This document shows, in pieces, positions 9,640 through 17,311 of a stretch of 64,000 bases of DNA. The translations under genes were made by a program, and so were the position numbers. Location of the stretch: positions 806,001 to 870,000 of the forward strand of contig NZ_CP019285.1 of the NCBI RefSeq assembly GCF_000226975.2, in the 5' to 3' direction. Each line of letters opens with the position of its first letter. Positions within the stretch are counted from its first letter, which is position 1. Source of the DNA: Halobiforma lacisalsi AJ5. Lineage in GTDB: Archaea > Halobacteriota > Halobacteria > Halobacteriales > Natrialbaceae. Below the pieces are notes generated by a model. It saw only the letters and a list, made by a program, of their open reading frames with translations. It was not told the DNA's origin and ran no database searches.

Positions 9640-10611
9640 ATGAGAGAGACACAGAGACAGAATCCGAATCGATTTGGAACCCGGACTCGATCGCTCGTCC
9701 TCGCCCTCGTCGTCCTCCTCGCGGTGGCGACGGCTGCCGCGGGCGCACAGGCGGCAGTCGCGTCCACAACGGCGACCGGCGACGGAACGATCTCGCTCGA
9801 GACGGTGACGGAGGGCGACGGGACACTCACCGTCGCGATCACCTCCGAGGAGGCGGACGTCGCCGGCTTCGAGGCGAACGTGACCTACCCGGCGGACGAC
9901 GCCACGGTGGAAGACGTCGAGTTCGGCGACCTGGACGGGATGAACAACGAGAATACCGATCCGGAGAGCGGTTACGTGGCGGTCACGGAGTCGACCGTCG
10001 GCGAGAACAGCGTCGACGAACCGACGCTTGCGACCGTCACCTTCGCGACCGACGGCAGCGCGGACGACCTCGATGTCGACCTCGTCGAGGCGGACTCGTC
10101 GGTGACGGACGGTGATGGACAGCCGATCACCGGCGGTGACGCGGGCGACGGGAACGACGGGAACGACGGGAACGACGGAAGTGACGGCGGTTCGTCACCG
10201 GGCAGTGGCGATAGCGGTGACAACGGCGACGGAGGGGGTACCGGAACCGACGGGGACGACGATAGCGACGAAAAGAGCACCGACGGAACGGAAAGCACCG
10301 GCGGGAGCGACGACCCGGACGACGGAGAAAGCAACGACGGATCGGAGACGACCGACGACGGGTCCGACGGTGATGAAGATGAATCGGCCTCGAGCGACGA
10401 CTCGGCCAGTGACGACTCCACCAGCGACGACGAAGAGGACGAACGAGAGACCGACGATGCTGATGATGACGGTGACGGTGACCGTGACAGCACTGGGGAC
10501 GAAGCCAGTGACAGCGACGACATCCCCGGATTCACACCCGTTGGAACGGTCGTCGCAGTACTGATCGGCCTGCTCGGTATCGGTCTGTCGACCCGACGTC
10601 GATCCGACTGA
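9640..10611 (+). CDS. Cohesin-domain surface protein with PGF-CTERM anchor
   Basis: 323-aa exported protein. It has a signal peptide (about 18-40, TAAAGAQA), one cohesin-like beta domain (about 48-165) with features also seen in the cohesin region of the preceding protease (VAGFEANVTYP, ATVTFATDG), then a 120-residue linker almost entirely Gly, Asp, Ser, Glu and Thr (about 166-290). It ends in DIPGFTPVGTVVAV, one membrane helix and RRRSD. This tail is a PGF-CTERM signal, recognised in haloarchaea by archaeosortase A, which fixes the protein to a membrane lipid. It starts 146 bp after the dockerin protease in the same direction. Its likely role is a small surface scaffold; that is inference from domain pairing. 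Confidence 0.8.
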   Translation: MRETQRQNPNRFGTRTRSLVLALVVLLAVATAAAGAQAAVASTTATGDGTISLETVTEGDGTLTVAITSEEADVAGFEANVTYPADDATVEDVEFGDLDGMNNENTDPESGYVAVTESTVGENSVDEPTLATVTFATDGSADDLDVDLVEADSSVTDGDGQPITGGDAGDGNDGNDGNDGSDGGSSPGSGDSGDNGDGGGTGTDGDDDSDEKSTDGTESTGGSDDPDDGESNDGSETTDDGSDGDEDESASSDDSASDDSTSDDEEDERETDDADDDGDGDRDSTGDEASDSDDIPGFTPVGTVVAVLIGLLGIGLSTRRRSD

Positions 10612-10618
10612 GACGGTT

Positions 10619-10700
10619 TACTGTAAGTCAGTTCCGGCGCAACCGCGACCCGGCGGCGGTTGCGCCGGTAGATCGGTACAGCAAGCCGTATGAGACGGAC
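10619..10700 (+). repeat. Dispersed hairpin repeat, copy B1
   Basis: Best-preserved copy. It has the lead-in ACTGTAAGTCAGTTCC, a perfect 13-bp stem (left arm 10634-10646, right arm 10656-10668) with a 9-nt loop, then the tail GTAGATCGGTACAGC...CCGTATGAG. It begins 8 nt after the stop codon of the cohesin protein gene. Confidence 0.85.
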
Positions 10701-10708
10701 TGCCCGCC

Positions 10709-10779
10709 ATCGCCGGTGGGACCGGGCCGGAGAGCGTGCTCCGGTTCCACCAGTGTACCGGTACGGCAGGCCGTCCGAG
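10709..10779 (+). repeat. Dispersed hairpin repeat, copy B2 (diverged stem)
   Basis: It directly follows copy B1. The stem sequence differs (GGTGGGACCGG at 10715-10725; CCGGTTCCACC at 10741-10751) but still pairs over 11 bp with one G-U, and the tail TACCGGTACGGCAGGCCGT...GAG is clearly the same. Because both arms changed while pairing was kept, selection on the folded form is possible. Confidence 0.6.
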
Positions 10780-10861
10780 ACGCCTGTCGGCCGCCGAGCG
10801 ACCGACACGGGCGATCCGGTCGGTCGTGACATTCATGGCGTTCCCGAGAGTACCGGGCGGT

Positions 10862-10948
10862 ATGGACAGGAGTCAACTCTTCGCGGTGCTGTTTGCGGTT
10901 CTCATGGTGACCTCGATGATCGCGTGGGGAGCACTCGCAGCACTGTAG
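10862..10948 (+). CDS. 28-aa single-helix membrane peptide
   Basis: Short open frame MDRSQLFAVLFAVLMVTSMI... ending WGALAAL, with ATG at 10862-10864. It is almost all one hydrophobic helix preceded by MDRSQ. Its core, FAVLMVTS, resembles FALLMVTS in the signal peptide of the protease at 5927. It could be a membrane micropeptide or a remnant of a signal peptide. It sits between hairpin repeat B2 and the convergent helicase gene. Codon use looks haloarchaeal, but so short a frame needs conservation or proteomic support. Confidence 0.45.
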   Translation: MDRSQLFAVLFAVLMVTSMIAWGALAAL

Positions 10949-10990
10949 TCGAGGACGCTCGCCGATCGAACCGGGCCGAACGAGGCTTTT

Positions 10991-12934
10991 CTAGCGCTCC
11001 GTATCCCAGACGTCGGCCAGGGGACTCGATTTCGAACGCGACCCCGAACGCGACCTCGAGTGCGAACGGGAGGCCGATCCAGATTCCGATCCCGATTCCG
11101 ATTCCGATCCCGAGTTCGAGGACGCAGTCGTCGAGTCGTCCCGACGCGACGGACTCCCGGGAGACGACCGGCCGCCACTCCCCCGCCCGCGAGACACCCC
11201 GCTCGAGTCGCCGACCGCGGCCCGGGGTTCGAATTCGGGCAGGTCCGGCCGGTCCATCCGATCGACCTGGGCCGCGAACCAGTCGGGCATGTCGGTCCTG
11301 GCACGTTCGAACAGATCCACCAGGCTCGAGTCCGCCAGATAGGTCGCCCCGTAGTCGTCGGGCGCGCGGACGACCCGACCACAGGCCTGGATGACCGTCC
11401 GCAGGGCGGTCCGGTAGTACCAGGCCCACTGGCTCTCCTCGAGGCGGTGGGCGACCCGCGAGTCGCTCGTGTTGAGGAAGGGGGCCTTGCACAGTACCTG
11501 AAACCGACAGAGGTCGCCTTTCAGGTCCAGCGCCTCCTCCATCTTCACGGAGATGAAGACGTCGGGGTCGTCGGTTGCCTTCCAGGCCTCGAGATCGGCG
11601 TCCCTGTCGTCCCGGTCGTGGGTCCGGATCCGGTCGCCGACGCCGAAGTCCCGCAGGAGGTCGGCGAGTCGCTCCTGGATGTCGTAGGAGTGGGCGTGGA
11701 CGATCCCCTTCTCGTCGGGGTGTTCCTGCATGATCCGGACGATTGTGCGGGCGATCTTCGGCGTCGTTTCCGACCGGTGCTCGTAGGTCATCTTCCCCTG
11801 CGTGACGTCGTACAGCGGCCGGTTCTCGACGGGGAAGGTGTGGCCGACATCGACGAGGGCGACGTTTTCGGGGTCGAGACCGACCTGACGGCAGAACGCC
11901 GCCTTGTTCAGGATGGTCGCCGACAGGAGCGCGAACTTGTTGCCCCGGTCCCAGACGGTGTGCTGGAGGTACTTTTCGGGGCTCATGGGTTTGATCGTGA
12001 GGGGCCCGCCATCCTCGTCGTCCCCGCCTCCGTCCCCGTCCCCGCCCCCGTCTTCATCGCCATCGCCTACACTCGAGCCTCCGGACGGTTCGGACTGATC
12101 GACCAGCCACGTCGTCGGGCTCTCCGGGTCGCGGTAGTCCGAGACGAACCAGTCGAGTTCGCCGATGAGTTCCTGCAGCCGATCGCGCTCGCGGACCTCC
12201 GCGGGGGAGAGCGTCTCCTGGGCCAGCAGGTCGTCCTTCCGCCGGGTACACTTCTCGGCGAGGTTCTCGCAGTAGCGGACCGCCCGCTCGAGGTCGCCGT
12301 CGATAGCGGGGACCCGGAGGTCGTCCCAGAAGGGGACCGTCCGCGGGCCGAGCTGGATCGTCGCGTACATCTCGGCCCACTCGGCGAGCCCGTGGGCCTC
12401 GTCGACGACCACGACGTCCCGTTTGCGGAAGACCTCGCTGCCGGCGGTCTGCATGAAGTAGGCGAGCGTCATCGCCGCAATCGACCGGTTCGAGGCGATC
12501 GCCCGGTCGGAGAAGTACGGACAGCGGTGTTTCACCGAACAGTCGTACCCACGCTCGCGGACGCAGGGGGCCTGGTTCACGGGCGTGTTCCGCTCGTCGG
12601 GCAGGATGCAGGTGTAGTTCGACTTCCCCCGGATCACGTTCAGGTCCGCGAGCAGGTCGTCGGCGGCGACGTCGTCCAGTTGCGAGACCTGCGGGGTGGT
12701 GTAGTACGCCCCCGTGGCGTCGCTGGGGTCGGCCTCGCCGACCGGACGGGCACAGCCGGCGACCGACCGCGCGAGCAGGGACTTGCCGCTGCCGGTCGGG
12801 GCGCGGACGAGAACGACGTCGTTGCCGGCCGCGAAGGCGTCGCGGATGTCGCGGAGGGCCTGCTTCTGGTTCCCGCGGTAGCTGGGCGCGGGAAACTCGT
12901 CGAAGATCCGGTCGGGATTCACCGTTCGACTCAC
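10991..12934 (-). CDS. XPD/Rad3-like superfamily 2 helicase with Fe-S cysteines
   Basis: 647-aa ATP-dependent DNA helicase of the XPD/DinG group. Walker A is APTGSGKS (45-52); DEAH box VVVDEAHG (175-182). Between them are four cysteines, C109, C124, C132 and C138, with the spacing expected for the XPD-type 4Fe-4S domain that separates strands. The C-terminal helicase domain ends with QACGRVVRAPDDYG (motif VI). There is a Gly/Asp-rich insertion near residue 300 and a Ser/Gly/Arg-rich tail of about 70 residues (SGSESESGSESGS-like), probably disordered. It likely works in DNA repair or replication. The ATG at 12932-12934 gives the expected N-terminus. The tail is convergent with the 28-aa peptide gene. 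Confidence 0.88.
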   Translation of the reverse strand: MSRTVNPDRIFDEFPAPSYRGNQKQALRDIRDAFAAGNDVVLVRAPTGSGKSLLARSVAGCARPVGEADPSDATGAYYTTPQVSQLDDVAADDLLADLNVIRGKSNYTCILPDERNTPVNQAPCVRERGYDCSVKHRCPYFSDRAIASNRSIAAMTLAYFMQTAGSEVFRKRDVVVVDEAHGLAEWAEMYATIQLGPRTVPFWDDLRVPAIDGDLERAVRYCENLAEKCTRRKDDLLAQETLSPAEVRERDRLQELIGELDWFVSDYRDPESPTTWLVDQSEPSGGSSVGDGDEDGGGDGDGGGDDEDGGPLTIKPMSPEKYLQHTVWDRGNKFALLSATILNKAAFCRQVGLDPENVALVDVGHTFPVENRPLYDVTQGKMTYEHRSETTPKIARTIVRIMQEHPDEKGIVHAHSYDIQERLADLLRDFGVGDRIRTHDRDDRDADLEAWKATDDPDVFISVKMEEALDLKGDLCRFQVLCKAPFLNTSDSRVAHRLEESQWAWYYRTALRTVIQACGRVVRAPDDYGATYLADSSLVDLFERARTDMPDWFAAQVDRMDRPDLPEFEPRAAVGDSSGVSRGRGSGGRSSPGSPSRRDDSTTASSNSGSESESGSESGSASRSHSRSRSGSRSKSSPLADVWDTER

Positions 12935-13150
12935 GGACCGGACGTTCCCTAAAGGCTACGGACCGTCGCGCTGGCTGTAACTGACGCTCGAGCACGGAGC
13001 GTGGACTCGAGGACGGCGCGGTCGCCGTCGCCGACCCGGGCGAGCAGCGGGCGGAGGGAACGCATTTGTATCGGCTACACGACGTGACGAACGAGCGATG
13101 GATCACCGACGTACCGACCCGGAGACGCGCCGCCTCGAGATGCAGGGACG

Positions 13151-14389
13151 ATGAGTTCCGCGAGTGAGACCGAGAAGACCGGTCCAACCGCCCCCTCGGA
13201 CCGCATCGTCGGCCTCGACGCGCTCCGGGGGTTCGCGCTGCTTGGCATCCTCCTGATCAACGTCTGGGTCTTCTCGATGCCCGAGACGACGCTGTCGAAC
13301 CCGACGATCTACGGCGACTTCACCGGCGGCAACTACTGGGCCTGGTTCGTCGGGCACGTCTTCGCCCAACAGAAGTTCATCACGATATTCACGATCCTGT
13401 TCGGCGGCGGGGTCGTCCTCTTTACCCGCAACGTCGAGCGCCGCGACGGGCCGGTGTTCGAACTGTACGTCAGACGCTCCGGGTGGCTCGTCGCCTTCGG
13501 GCTCGCACACGCCTACCTGCTGTGGTACGGCGACATCCTCGTCGCCTACGGCGTCTGCGCGTTCGTCGTGGTCCTGTTTCGCGATCACGACCCGCGGACG
13601 CTCGCGATCGCCGGCGTCGCGTTGCTCTCGGTCCCGTCGCTCATCGAGGTGATCGCGGCAGTCACTGCGGAGCCGGCGACAGTCGCGAGTTCGTGGCAAC
13701 CGGCGGAATCCGCCCTGCGTGCCGAGGTCGAGACCTACCGGAGCGGGTGGCTGACTCAGATGGAACACCGCGTGCCGGCCGCGTTGCGACGGCAGACGAC
13801 CGGGCTCCTCGGCTACACCGGCTGGCGGGTGAGCGGGTCGATGCTGCTCGGAATGGCGCTTTTCAAGTGGGGCGTGCTGACGAACGAACGCTCCGCGCAG
13901 TTCTACCGTCGGCTGGTCGCGATCGGCGGCGCGATCGGGCTCGCCGCCGTCCTCGCCGGGGTCCGGTACATCCAGGCCAACGACTGGAGCGTCGAGGCGG
14001 CGCTGTTCTGGCGGCAGTTCAACTACTGGGGGAGCGTCCCGCTCGCGCTCGCGTACGTCGGGATCGTCATGCTGTACTGCAAGCGACGGCCCGACGGCGT
14101 CGTCACGCGATCGCTCGCGGCGGTCGGCCGGACGGCCTTCAGCAACTACATCCTGCAGACGGTACTCGCCACGTCGATTTTCTACGGCCACGGGCTCGGG
14201 CTGTTCGGCCGGATGAGCCGGCTCGAGCTGTACGGAATCGTCGTCGTCATCTGGGCAGTGCAAGTACCGCTGTCGGTACTCTGGCTCCGGTACTTCCGGT
14301 ACGGCCCGCTGGAGTGGATCTGGCGAGTGCTTACGTACGAGTCGATGCAGCCGCTGCGGGCGGCCGGTGCCGACGAGGCCGACGAGTGA
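13151..14389 (+). CDS. DUF418/YeiB-like multi-pass membrane protein
   Basis: 412-aa integral membrane protein with about nine to ten hydrophobic segments. It opens with the DUF418/YeiB hallmark RIVGLDALRGFALLGILLIN (18-37) and carries the C-terminal DUF418 features (GRTAFSNYILQT, then GPLEWIWRVLTY near residue 395). Members are common in haloarchaea and bacteria and are suggested to be transporters or acyltransferase-like, but no function is established. It is divergent from the helicase gene; the 216-bp gap between them shows no coding frame or RNA. Confidence 0.85.
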   Translation: MSSASETEKTGPTAPSDRIVGLDALRGFALLGILLINVWVFSMPETTLSNPTIYGDFTGGNYWAWFVGHVFAQQKFITIFTILFGGGVVLFTRNVERRDGPVFELYVRRSGWLVAFGLAHAYLLWYGDILVAYGVCAFVVVLFRDHDPRTLAIAGVALLSVPSLIEVIAAVTAEPATVASSWQPAESALRAEVETYRSGWLTQMEHRVPAALRRQTTGLLGYTGWRVSGSMLLGMALFKWGVLTNERSAQFYRRLVAIGGAIGLAAVLAGVRYIQANDWSVEAALFWRQFNYWGSVPLALAYVGIVMLYCKRRPDGVVTRSLAAVGRTAFSNYILQTVLATSIFYGHGLGLFGRMSRLELYGIVVVIWAVQVPLSVLWLRYFRYGPLEWIWRVLTYESMQPLRAAGADEADE

Positions 14390-14506
14390 CGCTGCGGCCC
14401 GGATCCGTGGCAACGTATCGCAATCCGGGGCGGAATCGACGAACGAACGAGAGTCGGCCGACGAAAACAACCGGGTAAGCAGCAGCTACCCCGGGGTAAC
14501 CGGTCG

Positions 14507-14518
14507 ATTACAAATACG
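14507..14518 (+). promoter_or_regulatory. TATA-like box before the tRNA-like gene
   Basis: ATTACAAATACG lies about 25-36 nt before the 5' end of the tRNA-like sequence, the usual place for an archaeal TATA box, and is the only AT-rich patch nearby. Confidence 0.4.
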
Positions 14519-14542
14519 GAATCCGGCATCGGATCGACGTGC

Positions 14543-14630
14543 GGAAGGGTCGCTCAGCGGTAGAGCACCGCGGTGCCCCTTGGCCCGCGGCGGCGTTAAG
14601 CCTCGTGGCGTTCAAATCCCACCCCTTCCG
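14543..14630 (+). tRNA. tRNA-like gene, isotype undetermined, atypical or decayed
   Basis: Cloverleaf-like RNA. The acceptor stem GGAAGGG (14543-14549) pairs with CCCTTCC (14623-14629) and extends to 9 bp if the flanking GC/GC is included. The D-arm is canonical: GCTC-AGCGGTA-GAGC with A14, G18, G19 and A21. The T-loop TTCAAAT (14611-14617) is canonical, but the T-stem GTGG/CCAC pairs only if one C (14609) bulges. The region between folds as CCGCG (14568-14572) / CGCGG (14586-14590) with a 13-nt loop, then a small extra arm GGC/GCC (14592-14603). No standard seven-base anticodon loop or anticodon can be assigned. It could be a pseudo-tRNA, a tRNA with a non-canonical intron, or an unusual class II tRNA. 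Confidence 0.45.
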
Positions 14631-14632
14631 CT

Positions 14633-14704
14633 TGCGGTGCGGTTGCAGTGCGGTTGCAGTGCGGTTGCGGTGCGGTTGCGGTGCGACCGCTGTGCGGTCT
14701 CGGT
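14633..14704 (+). repeat. 11-bp tandem repeat next to the tRNA-like gene
   Basis: Units of GCGGTTGC(A/G)GT. Four clean copies (14639-14649, 14650-14660, 14661-14671, 14672-14682) are followed by two decayed ones (14683-14693, 14694-14704) and preceded by a partial copy that touches the 3' end of the tRNA-like gene. The remaining sequence to 14929 has no convincing gene; together 14390-14929 forms a 540-bp non-protein region. Confidence 0.8.
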
Positions 14705-14929
14705 GTGTCGCAGTGCGGTTCGCTTCCAGCACGGTCACAGCACGACCGACCGTCGGTGTGGTTGCCATACGGCTTCGATCGCATCCCCGCGCGGCCGTCA
14801 CACCGTGCGGGACTCCGGTCCCCGTCGACAGGGACGATCGACCGACTCTAGGAAGCCGTGTCAGGGCGGCTCCGGCCCCTCTTCCGCGTCGGCGATCGTC
14901 TCCACGCTCACGCGCACTACCGCCATTTT

Positions 14930-15172
14930 TTACGGTCCCACGTGGCGAGACGTCGTCTCGTCGACCTCCTCGAGTCGATCGACGTCCGCCGCGGACGGGT
15001 AGTCCGGCAGGGCCTCGATACAGGGGTAACAGAGCAGGTGCTCGGACCCGTCCTCGAACTCCAGGGTCATCGCGGTGCCCTTGCCGGTATCCTCGCCGAA
15101 CGTCCAGATGTTGGCGATACCGCCGGCCACGGTCACCGTTCGGCCACAGCCGTCACAGGAGTCCTTTGCCAT
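14930..15172 (-). CDS. Small haloarchaeal zinc-binding protein
   Basis: 80-aa protein with two CxxC pairs, CDGCGR near the N-terminus (6-9) and LCYPC (about 48-52), that could bind one zinc ion. The segment between is beta-rich (GIANIWTFGEDTGKG) and the C-terminus is polar and acidic. It looks like a conserved haloarchaeal hypothetical family; no function is known. The start is ATG at 15170-15172 (MAKDSCDGCG), since upstream in-frame sequence is unlike a protein. It is divergent from the YkgJ-like gene across about 110 bp. Confidence 0.75.
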   Translation of the reverse strand: MAKDSCDGCGRTVTVAGGIANIWTFGEDTGKGTAMTLEFEDGSEHLLCYPCIEALPDYPSAADVDRLEEVDETTSRHVGP

Positions 15173-15283
15173 ACTCGAGGGTGGGAGCCGAACGGTGAAA
15201 GTGGTTCGCCTGGGTGGGGGGTCGACAGCCGACAGTCGATAGTCGACAGTACCGTTTTGCTCGCCGAGCGGGTACCGACGGGT

Positions 15284-16276
15284 ATGGAGTTGAACTGCGA
15301 GGGCTGTGCGGCCTGTTGTATGGACTGGCGGCCGCTGCTCGAGGAGTTCGACGAGGGCGACGGGGTCGACCGCGAGCGACGCGACCGATCCGGACGCCGC
15401 CCGTTTCGCGACAGCGACGGCGACGGCGGGGACGGACGGGACCCTCTCGACGACGACCCCAACTTCGTCCCGCTCACCCGCGACGAAGTCCGGGGCTTCC
15501 TCGATGACGGGATGGCCGGTGCCCTGACGCCGCGGTTCTGGCACACCCGGGATGGCGACGAGGGCGTGGAGATCGACGGCCACACCCTCGCCGCGGTCGC
15601 GGGCCGGCCGGCCTTCTTCGTCGGCCTGCGGAAGCCGCCCAAGCCCGTTGCGCCTTTCGGCCGGGAGCCGACCTGGCTGCCGGCCTGCGTCTTCCTCGAT
15701 CCGGAGACCCTACAGTGTCGGATCCACGGCGACGACCGCTACCCCGCGGAGTGTCGTGCCTACCCAGCGCACAACCTCGCGCTCGAGCACGAAACCGAGT
15801 GCGAACGGGTCGAGGCGACCGTCGACCGCGGCACGGAGCGGCTGGTCTCGGACGAGGTCGACGTCGACGCGGATTCGGACGGCCTCCTCCTCGGGACCCA
15901 GGCCATCGGTGAGAAACTGTTCTGTCACCCCGGACCCGACGCGCTCGAGGGGACGATCCGCCGGATCGCCGCGGGCGAACCGACCGCCGCCGATCGGGCG
16001 GAGTGTCTCGCGGTCGCGGCCGCCTCGAGTCCGGGCACGCTCGCCACATCGGATTACCACTACGAGGAGGCGAAAGAACGGGTGCTCGAGTCGGTGCCCG
16101 ACGCCGACGAAGGGGACGGGAATGCGTCGTGGGTCGGCCACGCGATCCGGGAGTGGCACCGGCGGGCGGACGACGTCGGGGAACGGGAAACCGAGGAGGG
16201 GCCGGCGGATCTCGCCGCCGCGGTCGAACTGAGCCGTGGCGCCCCGGAGACGCCGGGCTGGGACGCACTCGAGTGA
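15284..16276 (+). CDS. YkgJ-family cysteine-cluster protein
   Basis: 330-aa protein of the YkgJ (CxxCxxCC) family, presumed to hold a metal or Fe-S centre. The N-terminus MELNCEGCAACCMDW contains C5, C8, C11 and C12; the second cluster is ACVFLDPETLQCRIHGDDRY followed by PAECRAYPAHN, as usual in the family. A charged insertion (about 25-60, Arg/Asp/Gly-rich) and a long acidic C-terminal part distinguish it. The start is placed at ATG 15284-15286, directly before the cysteine motif. Function is unknown in archaea; bacterial relatives are thought to bind iron or zinc. Confidence 0.85.
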   Translation: MELNCEGCAACCMDWRPLLEEFDEGDGVDRERRDRSGRRPFRDSDGDGGDGRDPLDDDPNFVPLTRDEVRGFLDDGMAGALTPRFWHTRDGDEGVEIDGHTLAAVAGRPAFFVGLRKPPKPVAPFGREPTWLPACVFLDPETLQCRIHGDDRYPAECRAYPAHNLALEHETECERVEATVDRGTERLVSDEVDVDADSDGLLLGTQAIGEKLFCHPGPDALEGTIRRIAAGEPTAADRAECLAVAAASSPGTLATSDYHYEEAKERVLESVPDADEGDGNASWVGHAIREWHRRADDVGERETEEGPADLAAAVELSRGAPETPGWDALE

Positions 16277-16333
16277 GGACGAAAACGTTCAGGGGCCAAC
16301 GACTGTTAAGGTCGTCCCACCCGAAGAACGGGC

Positions 16334-17311
16334 ATGCACGTTCTCGTCACGGGCGCGACCGGGTTCGTCGGGGGGCGACTCGTGGACGCCTTACGGGCGA
16401 CGACCGACCACGACGTAACCGTCCTCGTCAGGGACGCCGACGCGTACGATCCGCCCGACGGCGTCGCCGTCGTCGAGGGCGACGTCCTCGAGCCAGGGAG
16501 CTTCGAGGCCGCGCTTGCGGACGTCGACGCCGCCTACTACCTGATCCACGCGATGGGGGCGGCCGGGAACTTCGTCGAACGGGACCGCCGCGCCGCGCGG
16601 AACTTCGAACGGGCCGCCACCGACGCCGGCGTCGAGCGGGTGATCTACCTCAGCGGCCTCGGCAGCGATTCGGATGCACTCTCGAGTCACCTCGCGTCCC
16701 GCCGAGAGGTCGAGACGCTGCTCGCCGCCGGATCGCCCGACGTGACCGTCCTTCGGGCGGCGATCATCGTCGGCGACGGCAGCGCGAGCTTTCGACTCGT
16801 CCGCCAGCTCGCGACGCGGCTCCCCGTGATGATCACGCCCCAGTGGGTCCAGACCGACTGCCAGCCCATCGCGATCGACGACGTCGTCGCGTACTGTCTC
16901 GCCGTCCTCGAGCGCCCGGAGACGGCCGGCGAGACCTACGAGATCGGTGGCCCCGACGTGGTGACCTACCGGGAGCTGCTGACGACGACCGCCGAACTCG
17001 CGACCGGCCGGCCGCCGCGTATCGTCGCCGTTCCGATCCTGAGTCCGCGACTCTCGGCGTACTGGGTCGGGCTGGTCACCGACGTCCCGTCGGCGGTCGC
17101 CCGCCCGCTCATCGAGGGCGTCCGGAATCGCGTCGTCGTCACCGACGACCGCCTCCAGGAACTCGTCGGCCTCGAGCGAACGCCCCTCGAGGAGGCCGTC
17201 GCACGGGCGCTCGAGCGTGACACGGTGGATCCGGGGCCGCAGCCGGACCGGAGCGCCGCTCGAGGGGAGACTGCGGCGTCCGGGACGTCGCCCGAACGGG
17301 GCGATCGATGA
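16334..17311 (+). CDS. NAD(P)-binding SDR-type epimerase/reductase (NmrA/39-kDa-like)
   Basis: 325-aa Rossmann-fold protein of the atypical short-chain dehydrogenase group that includes complex I 39-kDa-like and NmrA-like proteins. The nucleotide motif GATGFVGG is at 7-14; DVDAAYYLIHAMG (about 67-79) and VIYLSGLG (about 105-112) follow. The latter lacks the classical YxxxK pair, fitting the atypical class. The C-terminus is acidic and variable. Substrate is unknown. The last codons overlap the start of the next gene by 4 bp (ATGA), so the two are an operon. Confidence 0.82.
   Translation: MHVLVTGATGFVGGRLVDALRATTDHDVTVLVRDADAYDPPDGVAVVEGDVLEPGSFEAALADVDAAYYLIHAMGAAGNFVERDRRAARNFERAATDAGVERVIYLSGLGSDSDALSSHLASRREVETLLAAGSPDVTVLRAAIIVGDGSASFRLVRQLATRLPVMITPQWVQTDCQPIAIDDVVAYCLAVLERPETAGETYEIGGPDVVTYRELLTTTAELATGRPPRIVAVPILSPRLSAYWVGLVTDVPSAVARPLIEGVRNRVVVTDDRLQELVGLERTPLEEAVARALERDTVDPGPQPDRSAARGETAASGTSPERGDR

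Noticed and set aside
11060-12952. A 630-codon plus-strand frame opposite the helicase
   Set aside because: No recognisable domain, and the minus strand has all helicase motifs.
14541-14631. Selenocysteine tRNA
   Set aside because: Although a 9-bp acceptor is possible, there is no TCA anticodon, and haloarchaea are not known to use selenocysteine.
14633-14704. CRISPR array
   Set aside because: The repeats are 11 bp and contiguous with no spacers, and no cas gene is near.
14861-14926. A 21-aa minus-strand frame behind the small zinc protein
   Set aside because: Too short and featureless to support as a gene.
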